Shown: positions 59,368 to 64,000 of the stretch, piece after piece
How positions within the stretch are numbered: the first letter of the stretch is position 1
How the letters are laid out: each line of letters starts with the position of its first letter
NCBI GenBank assembly: GCA_024138025.1
Contig: JAMXBD010001575.1
Coordinates: forward strand, 186,001 to 250,000
Length of the DNA: 64,000 nt
Direction: 5' to 3'
Source of the DNA: Combretum micranthum
Taxonomy: Eukaryota; Streptophyta; Magnoliopsida; Myrtales; Combretaceae
Program-made: the position numbers and the translations under genes
The notes under the pieces: generated by a model
What the model was told of the DNA's origin: nothing
Databases searched by the model: none
Seen by the model: only the letters and a program-made list of their open reading frames with translations

Positions 59368-61682
59368 TTATATATGCATGTAAATCAACTCGTCCTCTTG
59401 GCACTCTCGGATGGCAATGTCCATTACTTTGTTATTTGAGGAAGGCAACATGTCACAGCACTGCCTCCTTGGAGCCTTCAACTGAAAAAAGAAATAAATA
59501 AAAGAAGAAACAAAGAAAGAAAGAAGCATCAATTGTTGTCATAAGCCAATTTGATGGAAGAGATAATAGATAGTTTCTTAAATAACTATCATACTTTATT
59601 TATAGATATGGTCTTATGTTAAAATATGATCGGTACTTACTTATCACGTGTAATATACACATATGTATATTATACACCAAAACCTTTCATAATTTTATAA
59701 TGCACCAAAAGTCTTTGAATTTTTTGGCAATTTGCAACGGGCCATGTGCGTCGCAAGTTCATACGGACTGTTTAAATTATCTTATATTTATCTGTATCTT
59801 ATATGTATTTAATTTGTTTGATATATTTATAAGTAAAAATGTTTGTTTTTTATCTGTATCTGTTTTTGATAAATAATCTATTTAAAAATCATAAAAATAG
59901 AATGTCAAAACGATCTGAAAATGATGAATCAAATCCAATCTATTTTATCAGAGATGTTGTGGATTGATGAAAGTTTTTAGGACTTTCAATACGTTTATCG
60001 CTAGAGAATGTTAAAAAAATAGAATGTGTAAGTACCTGGTCGATGCTAAGATTGAGCCTCTTGGAGTACACTCGAATTTCTTCAAGTACTTTAGGTGAAG
60101 CCCTGTCGTAGGAGCAATTATAGTAAGGTTTCTTGTAAACTGTTTTGATTCCATCTCTTCCAGGAGATATACTATCAAGAAAGAAAACAGTAGGTCTTCC
60201 ACAAGGGTCAGGATGAAGTTCTTTAGTATTGAACACGTATGTTTCAGCCAAGATATTGCCGTTTGTCCATGGCCTGAAAGTTTTGTGAACATGAGTAGTC
60301 GCATCTACCACAGACATGAGACCTAACACCCGAACCGCGTAGCCCCATGAAACCGAAAGTGTCCAGGTGAACCACCTATCATAGCAGATGGTTTGCTGCA
60401 GAATTCTTTGAGGGTCGACGTTTGCTGCTTCGAATAGATGCTTCAGAGCTCCTACTGTTGTCATTTTGGGGAAAATTGGATCCATGTGATCCAGATTGTG
60501 CATGGAAACCAACGGTGCCATTGGATGTGCAGTTAATAAGCCAAATGCATCGCCACGCACATCAAACTGGTTTCAGGACAGATTAACGCAAACAGAGCAT
60601 ATCAGCATAAGCAACCTTTTATGCCACGTTTAAATCATCAATATCTTATCAGTATCTAATCAGTATGATATCATATTATTCCGTAAATATCTTTTTTCAA
60701 CTAAATGGTCAGTTCAGACCAATGTCAAACTAATCCGAGCCCAATCCAAAATGAGTTTCCACATTATGTTCTACTATGTACAATGAAATATGGATCGTAT
60801 GTTTCACAGTTTTCAATTCATGTATAGCAATGTTTGATGGCCGGGACATAGAATAAAAGCCTACGAGCGAGGATGCTTTATAAGCTAATAGAATGAATTT
60901 GATACCTGATGAAAGCCTGGTTCATGAGTTGCTCCGATTCCAAGCTCAGATATACAGTGATAGATCCGGGCATCTGCACCAAAAAGATGAGGATACCGTT
61001 CGATACACGAGTCGAAAACCTTTGCCAACACTCTTGCCAGGGAAGAACTAATCGCAAAACCACCTCCACCGAAAACCATTCTGAAACCGAAAGCTCGATT
61101 TTGCTCAAGGTTCTCCGAGTTCGCCCCTATGTAATACCATTGCTTGTGATTGTACTTGGACAGAGTTTTCACCAAATTCTCTGGAAAGAACACTGTGTCA
61201 TCATCCCCAAAGACGTACCAACGCACATCTTCCTGGTGATTTAGTGCCACTATTTCTAGGACAATACGAGCGAATCGGATTGCTGACCGCTGTTGACTAC
61301 CATGAGTGTAGCTAAATCTTGAAGTATCCCCAGATATACATATTGGAGGAAAAGAATTCGTAATGTTATCTAAGTTGGAATCTGGAGGCATGCTTTCAAG
61401 AAAGACACAACCCCGTTTGTCTGGGGAGTTCCACCATAGCTTTACATATTCTTTGCTCTTACTCCATGAGTTAACACTTGAAGCAATCCCAAAAACGACA
61501 TGCTCAAGAGAAGTTGCAGCACCATCCTCTTGCAGCCGCAGGTTCGGTTGAAAATAATTAGATGTAAATGCAACAAGTAGTGATACAAGAAAGTATACTA
61601 TGAATACAGATGATAGCATCATAAAGAGCCTAAAGAAGCGAAAAGTATATTGGATTTTCGCAACTGTTTGAGAAAACTGCAT
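59368..61682 (-). CDS. DUF604 family glycosyltransferase (GT31/fringe-like), three exons
   Basis: Exons on the minus strand: 61682-60906, 60566-60036 and 59481-59368. Introns of 339 and 554 bp have GT-AG ends and phase 0, giving 473 residues. This is a plant DUF604 protein, a GT31-like family of Golgi type II membrane glycosyltransferases. Acceptor and linkage cannot be told from sequence. A short cytosolic tail is followed by a membrane anchor at about residues 20-39. The catalytic DxD-type motif is in VFGDDDTVFF (DDD at 160-162), followed by FGGGGFAIS (about 204-212). The junctions read GFHQ/FDVRGDAFG and SIDQ/LKAPRRQCCD, in agreement with the family. The C-terminus IRECQEDELIYMH is also characteristic. 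The start is the first in-frame ATG after a stop at 61772-61770; the N-terminus is rather short for the family. No lesion is seen. Confidence 0.9.
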
Positions 61683-61749
61683 TTTTTGGAAACTATTGGA
61701 AGCTCTCTGTCCAACCTTGTAGACTGTTGTTATCAAAATCTTTCTATTG

Positions 61750-61791
61750 CTAGAGCAGGCAAGGCTGAATCAACAGCTGAAGCTGAACCAT
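61750..61791 (-). other. Possible upstream ORF of the glycosyltransferase
   Basis: An ATG at 61791 (minus) opens 13 codons and stops at TAG (61750-61752), 67 bp before the main ATG. It would lie in the 5' leader if transcription starts upstream of it. Translation is not shown. Confidence 0.25.
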
Positions 61792-62782
61792 GTCTCCAAA
61801 AACTGGGGCATGATGGCATGAGTAAGGATTCGACCTCTGTACTTCAGCCGACCTACCACGGACGGCAGGAGGGGGTGGGGGTTGGTGTGTACTGAGCTGA
61901 TTGAACGGATGAGTTTGAGCTATTTCTCTGAAATGGAGAGGATTAAGAGCTGGTTGTGATCTTCCAAAAGTTTGCAGGTTGAGGTCAATAGGCTAAAAGT
62001 CAAAGCTTAGTCTTGAATGCTAAGAAACTTCTAAAACAAGCAGCGACTTCAGCTGATAAAATGTAAAGAATTGTTGCGTGAAGTGCGCTTGGACAGAAAC
62101 CAATGGGGGAGCCATTTCCATGTGCAACATCACATCTCCCGGCAATAAAATTGCAACGATCAGTCCTCATCAGCGAGCCCAATCCCTGTAGTGTGGTAAC
62201 CTTCTGCAACATTACAAGAAGTTTTTCTATCTTGTCGGTATCTATGGATCCCTTTTTTCTGCAGACTAGACAATCATGGTATCTATGATACCCAATAATA
62301 TTTCTCTTGAACGATCGTAAAATTATTGAAATATTATCAGGTCAAGTACAGCCATTTATCATGGCTCGCCTCATTCACCATAAACGATAACTTGATCCTC
62401 CGTGTGATGCTGGAATGCTTCCCATTCATAATTGCTTATATCAGAACATTGCATAATAATGCATAATAAAAGCATTTGCTCATCCTATAAGCAATCATTC
62501 TTGGATCTAACAACAATGCTTATTTAACAAGCCATTAAATATTGGTAGTGGCGCCACCCATTCAAATGGTTTCCCCATCATTAAGTTAAAAGTGGTTTAA
62601 TCTGCAGTCAAAATTAACAATTAATATAAATTGTTGATCAAATCTATCTTAATTTCCAATAAAAATAAAACGTTTAGCATTCAAAACCTACAAATGCATT
62701 TTATAATCATGTATTGCCCACCCCACCCCCAAATTGGCTTCGTTGTCAGGATGGAAACAACCCGAATCACCAGGTAAGAGCT
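61792..62782. other. Upstream region of the glycosyltransferase gene
   Basis: Likely leader and promoter. A minus-strand open frame at 62212-62000, preceded by an acceptor-like 'tgttgcag', has no recognisable family; it could be a leader exon or the tail of the next gene. No clear TATA box was chosen. Confidence 0.35.
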
Positions 62783-63459
62783 CTAAATACATAAGCTTAG
62801 CAATAAAGAAGTAGCAGTGCAAAGATGGCCTGGAGATTCACCTAGAAGCCCCAACGGAAACGAATGTGCTTCTCTGAAATCAAGCAAAGTCAGCAGGCAA
62901 CAACTTATATAATCACCAGTAACGACTGACAATAAATCCCTAAGGTCCCTAGTTTGTATGAGGGTAGCTTCATATTGTATTGCCTCATCAAACGTAAGGA
63001 TTGTGCCTTGAGTGATAAGCTCAAAAGATCCACCAATTACCTCAGAATAAGAAATTTCCATGACATGGCAAGACAGAAACTGCGGTAGATGAAGTGGAAC
63101 TTTAAAATTTGCCTCTAAATATATACTCTGTCAAATTTTATACCAAATGCAATCAACCCGTGGAATTTCTTGAGAAGAGTATTTTACAGATTTAGGAACA
63201 TATCAGCAGTAAAGAAGAAATTCAATGACTGAGGCAATTTCACCACAATGCATTATCAATTTAAAGCAATCTATCCTCCCCAGTCATGCAACCACCAAAT
63301 CATCTTCATATTACCAATACTTCTATAGATACAATGACTGGATCTATGCAGAGGCATGGCAGACTCTTGGTGAAAAACCCTTAGACAAAGGGACTCGGAC
63401 AAGAAGATTTCAGCTTCTGCCTTTTTCAATGAACCATTTTCACAAAGAACTGATAAAAT
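62783..63459 (-). other. Candidate exons of an unidentified minus-strand gene
   Basis: Two open blocks look coding. One starts at 63459 after a good acceptor (cgctgttttgcag) and reads ILSVLCENGSLKKAEAEIF, then LSESLCLRVFHQES, with possible donor ATTG/GTAATATG at about 63314. The other, from about 63079 after 'taccgcag', reads FLSCHVMEISYSEVIGGSFE, then LITQGTILTFDEAIQYEATL and IQTRDLRDLLSVV. I recognise neither. Joining them with these splice sites does not keep one frame, so either an exon is missing, a splice site is wrong, or the gene is broken. The gene would continue upstream past 64000. Confidence 0.35.
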
Positions 63460-64000
63460 CTGCAAAACAGCGAAACATTAATTCTTAATCTAGACAAGCA
63501 GGAACACCATATGATATATATAATGCAACCATCTGAGAATACCCAATTTACTTGAAGTCATATGTCAGTAGGAGAAAAACAAAAGAATCTCTAATCTTCC
63601 GAGGGCTCAACAATTGCCATTACAATTTCATTAAAGAATCCATAATGGATAGAAAAGGATAACCATAATTAAACAAAGTAACAAGGCACCGGGTTTCCCC
63701 CAGTGTTGGCACATGCATACAGACAAAATGAAGGCAAATGCTAAACTAAATTAATCATGATTTTTTTTCTGGGTAAAGAATTAATTATGATTTCAACAAA
63801 ACTAAAACTACATACATATTTCTAATTCTCTCTCTCATTTTGGAGTTCCCACTGCAGCTTAGAACAAGTGAATAAAAGACTAATATTAACAATGGTTCTT
63901 TGCGTTTGCGCAATTAAAAAATAAATTAATAAATAAAAGGTAGTTTAAAACTATAGCATGACTTTGATGCATAAAAACAAACCACGTGTGCATGCACATT
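63460..64000. other. Sequence to the window end
   Basis: AT-rich and T-rich on the minus strand, compatible with an intron of the unidentified gene. No exon could be set. Confidence 0.3.

Noticed and set aside
60909..61244. Plus-strand 111-residue ORF
   Set aside because: Antisense shadow of glycosyltransferase exon 1.

Overview
The window is nuclear DNA from a flowering plant, probably a eudicot. It is very AT-rich, gene-poor and full of plant transposable elements. It holds two plant-specific gene families: a DUF26 secretory protein and a three-exon DUF604 glycosyltransferase with GT-AG introns. No bacterial, organellar, rRNA-unit or CRISPR sequence was seen, and the species cannot be named from the sequence.

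Layout. 1-32.8 kb is a graveyard of small elements: at least four families of short foldback (MITE-like) elements, several non-autonomous hAT-like elements, a 1.29-kb Mutator-like element with long terminal inverted repeats that carries a gene fragment (22225-23511), a 5S-rRNA-derived Cassandra-like remnant (about 19.2 kb), a broken Ty3/gypsy integrase end (27.8-28.7 kb) and several local tandem duplications. At 32931-33667 lies a DUF26/Gnk2 cysteine-rich secretory protein gene with a TATA box and signal peptide but a frameshift in its first domain.

37.6-51.3 kb is best read as one old, nested LTR retrotransposon. Two diverged direct copies (about 37556-39895 and 48178-51296) act as LTRs. A polypurine tract lies just before the second copy, and a minisatellite of hairpin-forming units lies just upstream of that tract. 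The element has been hit by a 2.7-kb solo LTR (43601-46295, perfect GGTAT target duplication) and by an 861-bp hAT-like element inside the 3' LTR (48414-49274). No protein-coding core survives.

54089-57771 is an almost full-length hAT transposon with a perfect 8-bp target duplication (ATCTATAT). It has GC-rich ends and a recognisable BED-finger/hATC transposase broken by stops and frameshifts. 59368-61682 (minus strand) is the only gene that looks intact: a Golgi-type DUF604 (GT31-like) glycosyltransferase predicted at 473 aa. From 62.8 kb to the end there are weak hints of exons of another minus-strand gene that I could not identify.

The genes do not form a functional unit. The biology of the window is mainly the history of nested transposition. 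I did not find convincing evidence of a wholly new system. The most unusual structure is the hairpin minisatellite beside the polypurine tract.
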